From Thermoplasmatota archaeon (GTDB lineage Archaea > Thermoplasmatota > E2 > DHVEG-1), in the NCBI GenBank assembly GCA_018334795.1, contig JAGXLH010000065.1, positions 1 to 10,082 on the forward strand: a DNA stretch of 10,082 nt, read 5' to 3'. This document shows, piece after piece, positions 1-7,478 of the stretch; positions within the stretch are counted from its first letter, which is position 1; every line of letters starts with the position of its first letter. A program made the translations under genes and the position numbers. Under the pieces are notes generated by a model. The model saw only the letters and a list, made by a program, of their open reading frames with translations. It did not search any database and was not told the DNA's origin.

Positions 1-1021
1 CACCGCCACTAATAAAAACCGTTTCACCAGTTTCATGATGAATCTTTTTTGATCGTTCAATTAACCAAGGACCAAGTTCAGAGGCTTCACCCGTTAAATG
101 AGTAGAAAGAATCACGGGATGAAAACCAGCCTTTTTCGCAGCAGTAAATGCGGTTTCACAAGCAAGTGAATTATTTGAAACAATCAGATTGGACACATGC
201 GAAAATACGACATCATCAGAAGATGGAGTTTCAGGAATCAACTCTTTTTTCCCTTGATTAATTACTCGTCGAACAGAATCTGGAATCACATTCCATAACT
301 CATATTTCTTTAAAATATCAAACGCATCAGAAAACGTAGTAGAATCACCAACTGTTGGACCTGAAGAAATAAATTCAAGTGGATCACCAACAACATCACT
401 AACAATAAAAGTAACCACTTTACAAGGAAGTAATTTAACTAATTGCCCGCCTTTAACTGTTGAAAGATGCTTACGAATAGTATTAATCTCTTGAATTGTT
501 GCTCCTGAAGCAAGTAATGCCTTCGTGGTTTTTTGTAAATCATCAAGTGAAATACGAGGAGATGCAAGTAATGCCGATCCCCCACCTGAAATAAGAATTA
601 TTACCAAATCATTAGGTTCACATTTTGATAAGAGATCTAATACTTTTTTTGCTCCCTGAACACTTGAATCATTTGGAAGAGGATGGCCGCCAACAATAGT
701 TTCTATTTTTTCATGATGGACTGATTTATCTAGTTGATTCGTAATAGCTATTCCTTTAGTAATGGGAAGATGATCACAAACTGCTTGAGTCATTCCAATA
801 CTTCCCTTGCCAAAACCAACAACATAAACACCATGAAATTTTGTTACATCAATTGTTTTGTTATGAAGAAGAGAATTCTTTTTTATTCGAGATGAAACCG
901 CAGTATATGGATCAACTGCTTTTAACACCTGTGAAAAAAAAGATAGCATAAACTCCCGCTTTTCATTTAAAACAGAAGTTTTTCCATTGGAAATAAGTTG
1001 TTCTTTATGATCAAATCTCAT
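1..1021 (-). CDS. Glycerate 2-kinase (MOFRL/DUF4147 family), 3' end outside window
   Basis: Phosphorylates D-glycerate with ATP, giving 2-phosphoglycerate in the archaeal members of the family, and so feeds glycerate into lower glycolysis; cytosolic. I translated 340 residues from the ATG at 1021 to the window edge without a stop. Family marks: GKG at residues 71-73, GGHPLP 111-116, SGGGSALL 145-152, RKHLS..KGGQL 183-194, and VSDVVGDP 207-214 followed by SSGPT. The last visible residues (FISGG) fit the start of the conserved SGGE motif. Full proteins have about 440 residues, so the C-terminal MOFRL part is missing only because the window ends. The start is supported by a TATA-like box centred 25 nt upstream and by the lack of a Shine-Dalgarno site. 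The gene lies 98 nt downstream of SRP54 on the same strand but seems to have its own promoter. The family is clear; whether 2- or 3-phosphoglycerate is formed cannot be read from sequence alone. Confidence 0.9.
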   Translation of the reverse strand, partial: MRFDHKEQLISNGKTSVLNEKREFMLSFFSQVLKAVDPYTAVSSRIKKNSLLHNKTIDVTKFHGVYVVGFGKGSIGMTQAVCDHLPITKGIAITNQLDKSVHHEKIETIVGGHPLPNDSSVQGAKKVLDLLSKCEPNDLVIILISGGGSALLASPRISLDDLQKTTKALLASGATIQEINTIRKHLSTVKGGQLVKLLPCKVVTFIVSDVVGDPLEFISSGPTVGDSTTFSDAFDILKKYELWNVIPDSVRRVINQGKKELIPETPSSDDVVFSHVSNLIVSNNSLACETAFTAAKKAGFHPVILSTHLTGEASELGPWLIERSKKIHHETGETVFISGG

Positions 1022-1042
1022 ATCGAAATATCATGAAAAAAG

Positions 1043-1050
1043 TATTATAA
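1043..1050 (-). promoter_or_regulatory. TATA box for glycerate kinase gene
   Basis: The minus strand reads TTATAATA, centred 25 nt before the ATG at 1021, with a purine-rich GGAAAAT stretch just upstream that could serve as BRE. That spacing puts the transcription start at or next to the ATG, i.e. a leaderless mRNA. A T6 run on the minus strand at 1036-1041 could also help end SRP54 transcripts. Confidence 0.5.
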
Positions 1051-1119
1051 GATATTTTCCAAATCTTTCAAAGACGTTTAAAAATGATTCCAATTAATCT
1101 GTATAACAGAATTCACACA

Positions 1120-4100
1120 TTACTTTCCAAACTGTAATTGTTTCATCAAGTTCTTCCGCATTTTTCGATTACTTGAAAATCCTTTCATCATCTTCTTGGT
1201 CATATTATAATATTTAAGAAGTTGTTTCACATCCTTATTATCAACTCCCGCACCTCGAGCTATCCTTCTCACTCTTGCTGCTCGGACAATATTTGGATTT
1301 TCCATTTCTTCTTCCGTCATTGAATCCATGATAATACGAAATCGTTGTAAACGATCCTGAGTATCATCCATATCGACATCTTTCATTTTTTTAGAAAAAC
1401 CACCAGGTAACAATTCAGAAATTTTATTCAAAGGTCCCATTCCAGAAAGCATATCCATTTGTTCATACATATCATGAAGTGTGAACTTTCCAGACATCAT
1501 ACGTCGAGCTGTTTTTTCCGCATCTTTTCCTTTCATGCTTTCTTCAGCTTTTTCAAGTAAGGTTTTAATATCGCCCATACCAAGAAGCCGAGAGATGAAT
1601 CGAGCTGGGTCAAATCGTTCAAAATCAGTTGCATGTTCACCAGTACCAATGAACACAATCGGCGCATCAACTTCTGCAGCAGCACTGAGCGCTCCACCAC
1701 CTTTTGCAGTCCCATCAAGTTTAGTTAGAATGATACCGGTAATGTCAACGGCATCATTGAACGCTTTAGCTTGTGAGCCAGCTTGCTGACCAACAGCTGC
1801 ATCCATAACAAGGAGTTTTTCATCAGGATTAGTCGCATGGAAAATATCTTTCATCTCTTGAATTAAATCATCTTCGAGTTTATGACGACCTGACGTATCA
1901 ACAATAATCACATCAGCACTTCGTTTGAATTTTTCAACACCAGTTTTTACTACTTTTACCGCGCTTTTTTCTTTTTTATCTCCATAAAACGGTACTTCTA
2001 CTTGTTCAGCGATTTGTTTTAACTGATCATATGCCGCAGGCCGATGTACATCTCCAGCAACAACAGATGGGCGAAGTCCTTTCTTTTTAAAATAGGTAGC
2101 AAGTTTTCCAGCTGAAGTGGTGTTATGGACCACTATTCCATCGGCAATAAAACTATGATTATCTTCAACAGTGAAATCATAAACGTATTCTGGTGAATCA
2201 ATAGTTTTTATGTTCCGAACTTTAATCCAGCATACATCAGAAATTGATAAATTATGAATCGATTCTAAGGTATTTTTACTTGCTGTCTTCTGATACTCTA
2301 CTCTTTGTCGAAGCTGTTTTCTACCCATTGATGTTAATTGAATAGAAGCTTGAGTGTTCTTAATTAGGCCTTGTTGATCAAAATATGAAACTAATGCGTT
2401 GACAACGCCATTATTAAATGTGTCATGTGGATTCTTTCCAAGTTTTATTTGCTTAAGCATGGTAAGAAAATTTCCCTGTGGATAGGTTTCATAGAATGTT
2501 GATAAATTAGATAATGATTCCCTAGAAATCTGTCCTTTTTTCTCATAAATTCCATAACTGTTAACTGCTTTTTGTTGAATGTTACCAATTGAATGACCTA
2601 ATGATTCACGGACTTCTTTCAATGCAGAACCAATAGGGATCATATCATGTTTTCCACAACCCTGTTTTTTCCCCATCTGAGTAAAAGATGTTAATCGATT
2701 TTTTTTACGTGACAATCGGGATCCAATCTGCCGTGAGAACGATTCAGCATATCTTCCCTCAATGCATAATTTCGAGTAATGAACTCCGTTAACCTGCTTT
2801 TTCGATAAAGTTGAAAAAATATGATATCTTCTTAATAATAAGTTTATTTGATTGAGAAGTGTTTTACTCTCTGAAGAAATTGCGATATTCCGATAATTCT
2901 TTGTTACATATCCATCACAGTCAACATATGCTCGGATAAAGTGGCGTAAAACCTCATCAGATGTTAAGAGAAGATTATTCGGAAGAGATAACGATCTTCC
3001 TTTTCGCCCGTACGGTATATTAAAGATAGTATGGATTAATCCTGCTAAGGTTTTTGAAGATAAAAGAATTCGTTTTGCCTTACTCCTTTTATCTTTTGTA
3101 ATAGTTGGATTTATCCCAAAAAGTTTTTGGCTAATCTTTGTAATCTGCTTAATTAGTTCCTCATCAGCATTTGAGATTTCAACGGTTCCATTGGTGATAT
3201 GACCATCACCAATGATATAACCTAAAAATTCAGCTAAATCATTGGTTAAATATCGAGGAAAAATCACCGATTTCATAGTTCTGAATGACTGAAGTTTCAA
3301 TGAATATTCTGGACATTCTGAATCATCTAATAGGCAAAGTGGGATTTTGCCTTTTTTAAAGGCAAGAGTACATTTATTGTAATTCCTTGAATGATTAAGG
3401 TGAGAAACAGCATTTTTTATGGTATTGTATTTTGATGAAATGATCTGTTTTGCAATATCCTTATCCAGAAATATATCGATATTATTCTGACGAATGAACG
3501 GTAATAAATCAACTTGTTCTTCTTTTGGTTCTGTTTTATATTCTCTTGGAACTGCGACGTAATCATCTGTTTGTAATTGATCTGCTCTGGCTTGTATAAC
3601 CATGCCATTTCGAAGAATGAAAAATGGATGTTCTGGTGTAACTCGAACAGAATAATCATTCCCTGCATCTATAAAAATTTCATACAATTGTTTGCCTTTC
3701 AGTTTCCATGCATGAGTAACTTTTTTATTTTCAATCTTCAACGTGTCATGATTAAAAGAAGGAAATTTAATAGTTTCATTTTCTAAATCAATAATTGTTC
3801 CATCGCCAACTGATTTTTCTTCTAAAGTTGAAGCGAAATGATCATAAATTGACTTAGCAGAATCCACTTCTCCAGAAGCAAGTGGTATAATGCTATCCCC
3901 GTGAACGCATTTCCCTTGACCATAGAGGCCTGTAAGCATGATCACTTGTTTTTTTACTGGTAATTCGCGAGCATCACCTAAAATCTTAACCAGTTCATCA
4001 TACACAATTCGAATGACATGTTCTCTACCACTCATCCCAGCAGGTGGTTTCTCTTCAAGAGCTCTTTTTTCAATTTTTTTTGATAGATTTAACACTAATT

Positions 4101-4239
4101 TAACATTGACATCGGATTGCAATAACGCCCGTTGAATATCTCTTACCACTTCTTTGATAAGTTTTTTATCAATGGTTACTGCAGTTGCGATTTTTTCAAT
4201 GGTTCCTTTTAATGATTTTCCAAGATCGTCTAATACCAT
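1120..4239 (-). CDS. srp54: Signal recognition particle GTPase SRP54, interrupted by an intein
   Basis: SRP54 binds SRP RNA and signal sequences and, through GTP-dependent pairing with FtsY, delivers ribosomes to the membrane. After removal of the 596-residue intein the host protein has 443 residues, the usual archaeal size. Order: N domain (about 1-90), G domain with P-loop GLYGQGK/TT (104-112, split by the intein), DVHRPAA, G3 DTSGRH (most members have DTAGRH), DAAVGQQAGSQAKAF, TKLDGTAKGG and GTGEHATDFERF, then the Met-rich M domain with MYEQM..LSGMGP and a basic C-terminus. I place the start at 4239 because MVLDDLGKSL is the normal N-terminus and a TATA-like box sits 26 nt upstream; the in-frame ATG at 4260 adds seven residues (MHSRGRV) and abuts that box. 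It is divergent from the transketolase genes. The precursor cannot bind GTP until the intein is spliced out. Confidence 0.95.
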   Translation of the reverse strand: MVLDDLGKSLKGTIEKIATAVTIDKKLIKEVVRDIQRALLQSDVNVKLVLNLSKKIEKRALEEKPPAGMSGREHVIRIVYDELVKILGDARELPVKKQVIMLTGLYGQGKCVHGDSIIPLASGEVDSAKSIYDHFASTLEEKSVGDGTIIDLENETIKFPSFNHDTLKIENKKVTHAWKLKGKQLYEIFIDAGNDYSVRVTPEHPFFILRNGMVIQARADQLQTDDYVAVPREYKTEPKEEQVDLLPFIRQNNIDIFLDKDIAKQIISSKYNTIKNAVSHLNHSRNYNKCTLAFKKGKIPLCLLDDSECPEYSLKLQSFRTMKSVIFPRYLTNDLAEFLGYIIGDGHITNGTVEISNADEELIKQITKISQKLFGINPTITKDKRSKAKRILLSSKTLAGLIHTIFNIPYGRKGRSLSLPNNLLLTSDEVLRHFIRAYVDCDGYVTKNYRNIAISSESKTLLNQINLLLRRYHIFSTLSKKQVNGVHYSKLCIEGRYAESFSRQIGSRLSRKKNRLTSFTQMGKKQGCGKHDMIPIGSALKEVRESLGHSIGNIQQKAVNSYGIYEKKGQISRESLSNLSTFYETYPQGNFLTMLKQIKLGKNPHDTFNNGVVNALVSYFDQQGLIKNTQASIQLTSMGRKQLRQRVEYQKTASKNTLESIHNLSISDVCWIKVRNIKTIDSPEYVYDFTVEDNHSFIADGIVVHNTTSAGKLATYFKKKGLRPSVVAGDVHRPAAYDQLKQIAEQVEVPFYGDKKEKSAVKVVKTGVEKFKRSADVIIVDTSGRHKLEDDLIQEMKDIFHATNPDEKLLVMDAAVGQQAGSQAKAFNDAVDITGIILTKLDGTAKGGGALSAAAEVDAPIVFIGTGEHATDFERFDPARFISRLLGMGDIKTLLEKAEESMKGKDAEKTARRMMSGKFTLHDMYEQMDMLSGMGPLNKISELLPGGFSKKMKDVDMDDTQDRLQRFRIIMDSMTEEEMENPNIVRAARVRRIARGAGVDNKDVKQLLKYYNMTKKMMKGFSSNRKMRKNLMKQLQFGK
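2122..3909 (-). mobile_element. Class 1 intein with LAGLIDADG homing endonuclease inside SRP54 P-loop
   Basis: A 596-residue in-frame protein element lies between host Lys and Thr of the P-loop (GQGK / TTSAG). It starts with Cys1 (CVHGDSIIPL, block A), has block B around VTPEHP at intein residues 90-95, and ends with block F YDFTVEDNHSFIADG (577-591) and block G IVVHN, giving the penultimate His595 and terminal Asn596; the +1 residue is Thr. The two endonuclease motifs are FLGYIIGDG (228-236, acidic Asp235; bases 3202-3228) and IRAYVDCDG (325-333, Asp332; bases 2911-2937). Both keep their acidic residue, and no frameshift or stop is seen, so splicing and endonuclease are probably both active. 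Between residues about 418 and 545 there is an extra segment starting HDMIPIGSALKEVRESLG that may add DNA recognition. Splice-junction coordinates follow from block matches and from restoration of a perfect P-loop in the host. Confidence 0.95.
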
Positions 4240-4260
4240 AACTCTTCCGCGTGAATGCAT

Positions 4261-4270
4261 ATATTTTGTA
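4261..4270 (-). promoter_or_regulatory. TATA-like box for SRP54
   Basis: The minus strand reads TACAAAATAT, centred about 26 nt before the ATG at 4239, which fits leaderless transcription from that ATG. A second AT-rich candidate, TTTTTTAAAG at 4272-4281, would give a leader of roughly 10 nt; which one is used is open. The stretch 4240-4513 is a divergent control region between SRP54 and transketolase. Confidence 0.4.
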
Positions 4271-4355
4271 CTTTAAAAAATCTATCATTAGAAACTTGAA
4301 TTTTTTTTTGATTGAAATAGGATATATTAAGGAAAAAAAGAGAGAAAAATAACAG

Positions 4356-4363
4356 TTTATATA
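4356..4363 (+). promoter_or_regulatory. Consensus TATA box (TTTATATA) in the divergent intergenic region
   Basis: TTTATATA is the best match to the archaeal box A consensus in this region and is preceded by a purine-rich GAGAAAAATAAC stretch resembling a BRE. The predicted transcription start is near 4385, about 130 nt before the transketolase ATG, so it would make either a long-leader mRNA or a separate short RNA. Confidence 0.4.
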
Positions 4364-4421
4364 CCAGTATGCTCTCTATCGTTTCAAAAATTCTATAAAA
4401 CGTCTTTTCTACCCTGGTTTT

Positions 4422-4499
4422 ATGTATTTTCAAAAAGTATTTAGTTATGAACAGTATTCATTTTGGCTGCCGATAAGGGTCCAATTTTTTAAAACATAG
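4422..4499 (+). CDS. Possible 25-residue ORF ahead of transketolase genes
   Basis: ATG at 4422 opens 25 codons (starting MYFQKVFSYEQY, ending VQFFKT) and stops at TAG 4497-4499, 14 nt before the transketolase ATG. A TATAAAA at 4394-4400 is centred 25 nt upstream of this ATG, the same spacing seen before several real genes in the window. The stop runs into AGGGGGATC, which could act as ribosome binding site for the next gene, so a leader-peptide arrangement is conceivable. Against it: the ORF is short, aromatic-rich in an AT-rich stretch, and matches no family I know. It may be chance. Confidence 0.2.
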   Translation: MYFQKVFSYEQYSFWLPIRVQFFKT

Positions 4500-4506
4500 G
4501 GGGATC
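4485..4506 (+). promoter_or_regulatory. Proximal TATA-like box and possible Shine-Dalgarno site of transketolase operon
   Basis: TTTTTTAAAA at 4485-4494 is centred 24.5 nt before the ATG at 4514, which would give a leaderless transcript. AGGGGGATC at 4498-4506 partly matches the complement of the archaeal 16S 3' end and would work as a ribosome binding site if transcription began farther upstream. The two readings exclude each other for a given transcript, but both could be used from different promoters. The T6 run could instead end a short upstream RNA. Confidence 0.4.
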
Positions 4507-4513
4507 CAAGTTA

Positions 4514-5371
4514 ATGGAATCACTTGACGAAAATACTCTAAAAAAATTAGAAATACTTGCAGTTGACATTCGTAAACATATCGTGGAAATGCTTTATAAG
4601 GCAAAATCGGGTCATCCTGGTGGATCTCTTTCCGCAGTGGATGCATTAGTTACACTGTATTATACTATCATGAAGCAGAATCCTAAGAAACCAGATGACC
4701 CTAATCGTGATCGATTCATTTTAAGTAAAGGTCATGCAGCTCCAGCATTATATTCAGTTCTTGCTGAACAAGGATATTTCTCCAAAAAAGAACTGAATAG
4801 ATTACGTCGTGTAAATTGTATGTTACAAGGCCATCCTGTTTGTTTATATATTCCAGGTATTGAAGCTTCAACTGGATCTCTTGGACATGGATTATCATTT
4901 GCTAATGGTGTTGCACTTGCAGGGCGTCTTGATAAAAAAACGTATCATGTTTATGTTATGCTTGGCGATGGAGAAACAGACGAAGGACAAGTTTGGGAAG
5001 CAGCTGCAGCAGCATCACATTATCGCTTAGGAAATGTTATTGCTATGATTGATCGGAATTTTTTACAAATAGATGGGAACACTGAAGATGTGTTACAACT
5101 TGAAAATGTTGCTGATCGTTGGAAAGCATTTGGATGGCACGTGCTTGAAATCGATGGGCATGATATAACTGAGATTTATGATGCATTTCACGAAGCAAAA
5201 GCAATTACGAATAAACCATCAATGATTGTGTTGAACACAGTGAAAGGAAAAGGTGTTTCCTACATGGAGAACAATGTTGATTTTCATGGTGTCCCTCCAA
5301 ATGAGATGGAATATAATCTAGCCATGGAAGAATTAGATTTAATGAAAGAAAAATTGGGGGCTTCTGCATGA
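4514..5371 (+). CDS. Transketolase, N-terminal (TPP-binding) subunit
   Basis: First half of a split transketolase, as is usual in archaea; with the next gene it moves two-carbon ketol units between sugar phosphates in the non-oxidative pentose phosphate branch, supplying ribose 5-phosphate and erythrose 4-phosphate. The 285 residues match the size of archaeal N-terminal subunits. Visible marks: SGHPGGSLS 32-40, SKGHAAPALY 71-80, TGSLGHG 120-126 and the TPP/Mg motif GDGETDEGQVWEA 151-163 continuing to IDRN at 179-182 (the usual second Asn position has been read as D-R-N). It ends in ATGA, sharing four bases with the start of the C-terminal subunit, so the two are translated from one mRNA in matched amounts. 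Subfamily members such as 1-deoxyxylulose-5-phosphate synthase are single longer proteins, so transketolase is the better call. Confidence 0.93.
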   Translation: MESLDENTLKKLEILAVDIRKHIVEMLYKAKSGHPGGSLSAVDALVTLYYTIMKQNPKKPDDPNRDRFILSKGHAAPALYSVLAEQGYFSKKELNRLRRVNCMLQGHPVCLYIPGIEASTGSLGHGLSFANGVALAGRLDKKTYHVYVMLGDGETDEGQVWEAAAAASHYRLGNVIAMIDRNFLQIDGNTEDVLQLENVADRWKAFGWHVLEIDGHDITEIYDAFHEAKAITNKPSMIVLNTVKGKGVSYMENNVDFHGVPPNEMEYNLAMEELDLMKEKLGASA

Positions 5372-6321
5372 AAAAGAAACAAATGAAGAATCCCCGTAAT
5401 GCATACGGTGAAAAACTGGTTGAGCTTGGTGAGAAGAATAAGAATATCGTTGTGTTAGATGCAGATTTGTCCAAATCTACGAAAACGATTATGTTTGCAA
5501 AAGAGTTTCCAGATCGTTTTTTTGAGATGGGTATTGCTGAAGCCAATATGATTTCGACTGCAGCTGGTCTTGCTTCTTGTGGAAAGATTCCGTTTGCTAG
5601 TACGTTTGCTGTTTTTGCTACGGGGAGAGTCTATGATCAGATTCGGATGGATTTAGCATATTCTCAGTCGAATGTAAAGATTTTTGCAACACATGGTGGT
5701 ATTAGTGTTGGTAAGGATGGAGCAAGTCATCAGATGATTGAAGATATTGCATTGATGAGAGCACTACCTAATATGACCGTTCTTGCTCCAAGTGATGCCA
5801 CTCAGACATCTAAAATTGTTGAATTAATGGCAGATCATGTTGGTCCTATGTATGCTAGGGTTGGTCGAGCTAACGCTCCAATTTTGTATGAACCTGAATA
5901 TATGGAAACACTTGAGCTGGGGAAAGGAATGATTGTTGAAGAGGGTGATGATGTAAGTATTCTTGCTTGTGGAACTATGGTTGATACAGCCCTTGATGCT
6001 CAACGGCATTTAAAGAAGAAAAATATTTCAGCAAAAATTATTGATATGCATACGATTAAGCCACTTGATGAAAAATTAGTTTTGAAATGTGCTAAGGAAA
6101 CAGGTCATATTATCACTATTGAGGAACATTCAGTTATTGGTGGTCTTGGTGCAGCTGTTGCTGAGACTCTTGCTGAACAATCAAGGGATCCGGTTGGTTT
6201 TTATCGGATGGGTATTCGTGATCATTTTTGTGAGAGTGGTGATCCTGCGGATTTGTTGAAAAAATATAAGTTGGATCAGGCAGCAATTACAAAAACAGCT
6301 GAAAAGTTAGTAAACGATTAA
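5368..6321 (+). CDS. Transketolase, C-terminal (pyrimidine-binding) subunit
   Basis: Second half of the split transketolase, 317 residues, with the pyrimidine-binding domain (about 8-170) and the C-terminal transketolase domain (about 185-310). The catalytic Glu that activates TPP is E58 in GIAEANM; THGGISVGKDGASHQ (108-122) and LAPSDATQT (139-147) are family marks, and ITIEEHSVIGGLG lies in the C-terminal domain. The start codon overlaps the upstream stop (ATGA), and a G5 run at 5356-5360, eight nt before the ATG, could act as a Shine-Dalgarno site, in contrast to the seemingly leaderless genes around it. Its TAA stop overlaps the stop codon of the convergent GTPase gene, so no space is left for a terminator and the transcripts must overlap at their 3' ends. 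The related E1-beta subunit of 2-oxoacid dehydrogenases is less likely because the partner gene is clearly a transketolase half. Confidence 0.93.
   Translation: MKKKQMKNPRNAYGEKLVELGEKNKNIVVLDADLSKSTKTIMFAKEFPDRFFEMGIAEANMISTAAGLASCGKIPFASTFAVFATGRVYDQIRMDLAYSQSNVKIFATHGGISVGKDGASHQMIEDIALMRALPNMTVLAPSDATQTSKIVELMADHVGPMYARVGRANAPILYEPEYMETLELGKGMIVEEGDDVSILACGTMVDTALDAQRHLKKKNISAKIIDMHTIKPLDEKLVLKCAKETGHIITIEEHSVIGGLGAAVAETLAEQSRDPVGFYRMGIRDHFCESGDPADLLKKYKLDQAAITKTAEKLVND
6318..6321. other. Shared stop codons of convergent genes (TTAA)
   Basis: The palindrome TTAA supplies TAA for the plus-strand transketolase gene (6319-6321) and TAA for the minus-strand GTPase gene (6320-6318). The first T-runs downstream lie inside the opposite gene on each side. 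Confidence 0.95.
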
Positions 6322-7433
6322 TGAGTGATGACCACGGTGAGGAGGTCTTCATCATCTAGTTTGTGGTCTAATCCTACTTTTTGACCAGGATATTTTCCTG
6401 ATGTTCCCCAGACTTGGGCGTATCTAAATTTTTCTTTGAAATCACGATGGATTTGTTTGCAGACCGTTTCCACCGTGGCTCCTTTCTTTAATATTAAGGG
6501 TTCTGAGTAATCTGGTTTTTTTCCTTGTGGTTTCATGTAAATTTTGATGAGATGCAAGTGATGATAGATTCCTTTTTTCAATTGTTTGATTCCTTTGTGT
6601 TTTTTTGCTGAAATAGTATAGACTACCCAATTGTGTTTTTTAAGAGATTGTTCGGCTTCTTTTATCTGTTTTTTTGTATAGATATCTGCTTTGTTAATCA
6701 AGCTTATTGCCGGAAGATAGATTCTATTATTCATGAAGGAATCGATGAAGCGGTCTTCAGTAATGTTTTCTCGGATAATGATATCTGCATTGGTTACATA
6801 TTCTGATGCGATAGAATACATTGTTTTTTTGGTGATATGAGTTTGTTTGATGGGTGTGTGAATAGTGATGCCGCCTTGTTTTGCTGAGGTAATGATCACT
6901 CGTGGTTTTTTTTCGTTTATTCTCATGCCCGCATGATGGAGTTCTTGATTCATTCGTGTGAGTTGTTCAATGGCTTTTTTTGCATCAAGCATGAAAACAA
7001 TAAGATCTACATTTCTAGCAGCAGCAAGTACTTCTTTTCCTCTGCCTCGCCCTTTTGCTGCTCCACTGATGATACCTGGAAGATCAAGGATTTGAATGTT
7101 TGCTCCATCATATTTAAGCATTCCAGGGATGACGTCAAGAGTAGTGAATTCATAGGTTCCTACTTCGCTATTTGCTTCCGTTAATCTATTTAAAAGAGTA
7201 CTTTTTCCAATACTTGGATAGCCGACAAGGCCTATGGTTGCATCCCCGGTTTTTTTAACCGCGAATCCTTTGCCTTTTCCACCGCTTCCTTGTCTTTTTT
7301 CAATTTGTTCTTTAAGTTTTGCAATTTTAGCTTTGAGTTTTCCAATGTGATGCTCTGTAGCTTTATTTTTTTGGGTGTTGAATATCTCATCTTCGATGTC
7401 TTTTATTTGCTTCTCTAAATCTGCAGAGTCCAT
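6318..7433 (-). CDS. DRG/Obg-family GTPase with C-terminal TGS domain
   Basis: Archaeal relative of eukaryotic DRG1/DRG2, translation-associated GTPases that bind ribosomes; the archaeal role is inferred from the family. The 371 residues show a charged helical N-terminus (1-48) with the typical NKATEHHIGKLKAKIAKL stretch, a Gly/Lys-rich linker (49-58), G1 GYPSIGKST 71-79, G3 DLPG 117-120 followed by the Obg-type IISGAAKGRGRGKEVL, G4 NKAD 247-250, G5 SAK 275-277, and a TGS domain from about 296 ending LDDEDLLTVV. An insertion between G3 and G4 (about 185-240) matches the DRG-specific substrate-like domain. The gene follows carbamate kinase by 45 nt. It may be cotranscribed, or use a TTTTATTAA element on the minus strand at 7463-7471, centred about 34 nt before the ATG. 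No Shine-Dalgarno site is seen. Its 3' end meets the transketolase gene. Confidence 0.93.
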   Translation of the reverse strand: MDSADLEKQIKDIEDEIFNTQKNKATEHHIGKLKAKIAKLKEQIEKRQGSGGKGKGFAVKKTGDATIGLVGYPSIGKSTLLNRLTEANSEVGTYEFTTLDVIPGMLKYDGANIQILDLPGIISGAAKGRGRGKEVLAAARNVDLIVFMLDAKKAIEQLTRMNQELHHAGMRINEKKPRVIITSAKQGGITIHTPIKQTHITKKTMYSIASEYVTNADIIIRENITEDRFIDSFMNNRIYLPAISLINKADIYTKKQIKEAEQSLKKHNWVVYTISAKKHKGIKQLKKGIYHHLHLIKIYMKPQGKKPDYSEPLILKKGATVETVCKQIHRDFKEKFRYAQVWGTSGKYPGQKVGLDHKLDDEDLLTVVITH

Positions 7434-7462
7434 AGGATGAAAAAAGGAAATGTTGGATGGGG

Positions 7463-7471
7463 TTAATAAAA
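7463..7471 (-). promoter_or_regulatory. Possible TATA box for DRG-like GTPase
   Basis: The minus strand reads TTTTATTAA in the 45-nt gap after the carbamate kinase stop, centred about 34 nt before the GTPase ATG. This predicts a leader of roughly 7 nt. It may be unused if the gene is read through from carbamate kinase. Confidence 0.3.
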
Positions 7472-7478
7472 CCGCTGA

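Noticed and set aside
1481..1789. Plus-strand 102-codon ORF inside SRP54
   Set aside because: It lies fully antisense to the conserved SRP54 G and M domains, has a composition typical of a mirrored frame, and has no promoter.
4240..4260. Upstream in-frame ATG of SRP54 (adds MHSRGRV)
   Set aside because: The family starts at MVLDDLGKSL, and the TATA-like box at 4261-4270 directly abuts the upstream ATG, leaving no room for transcription to start before it.
4230..4433. Minus-strand 67-codon ORF in the intergenic region overlapping the SRP54 start
   Set aside because: Phe/Lys/Ile-rich translation of AT-rich spacer with no motif; it overlaps the SRP54 promoter and start.
5205..5546. Minus-strand 113-codon ORF across the transketolase junction
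   Set aside because: Antisense to two well-conserved genes; the translation shows no domain and is rich in chance Phe/Ser runs.
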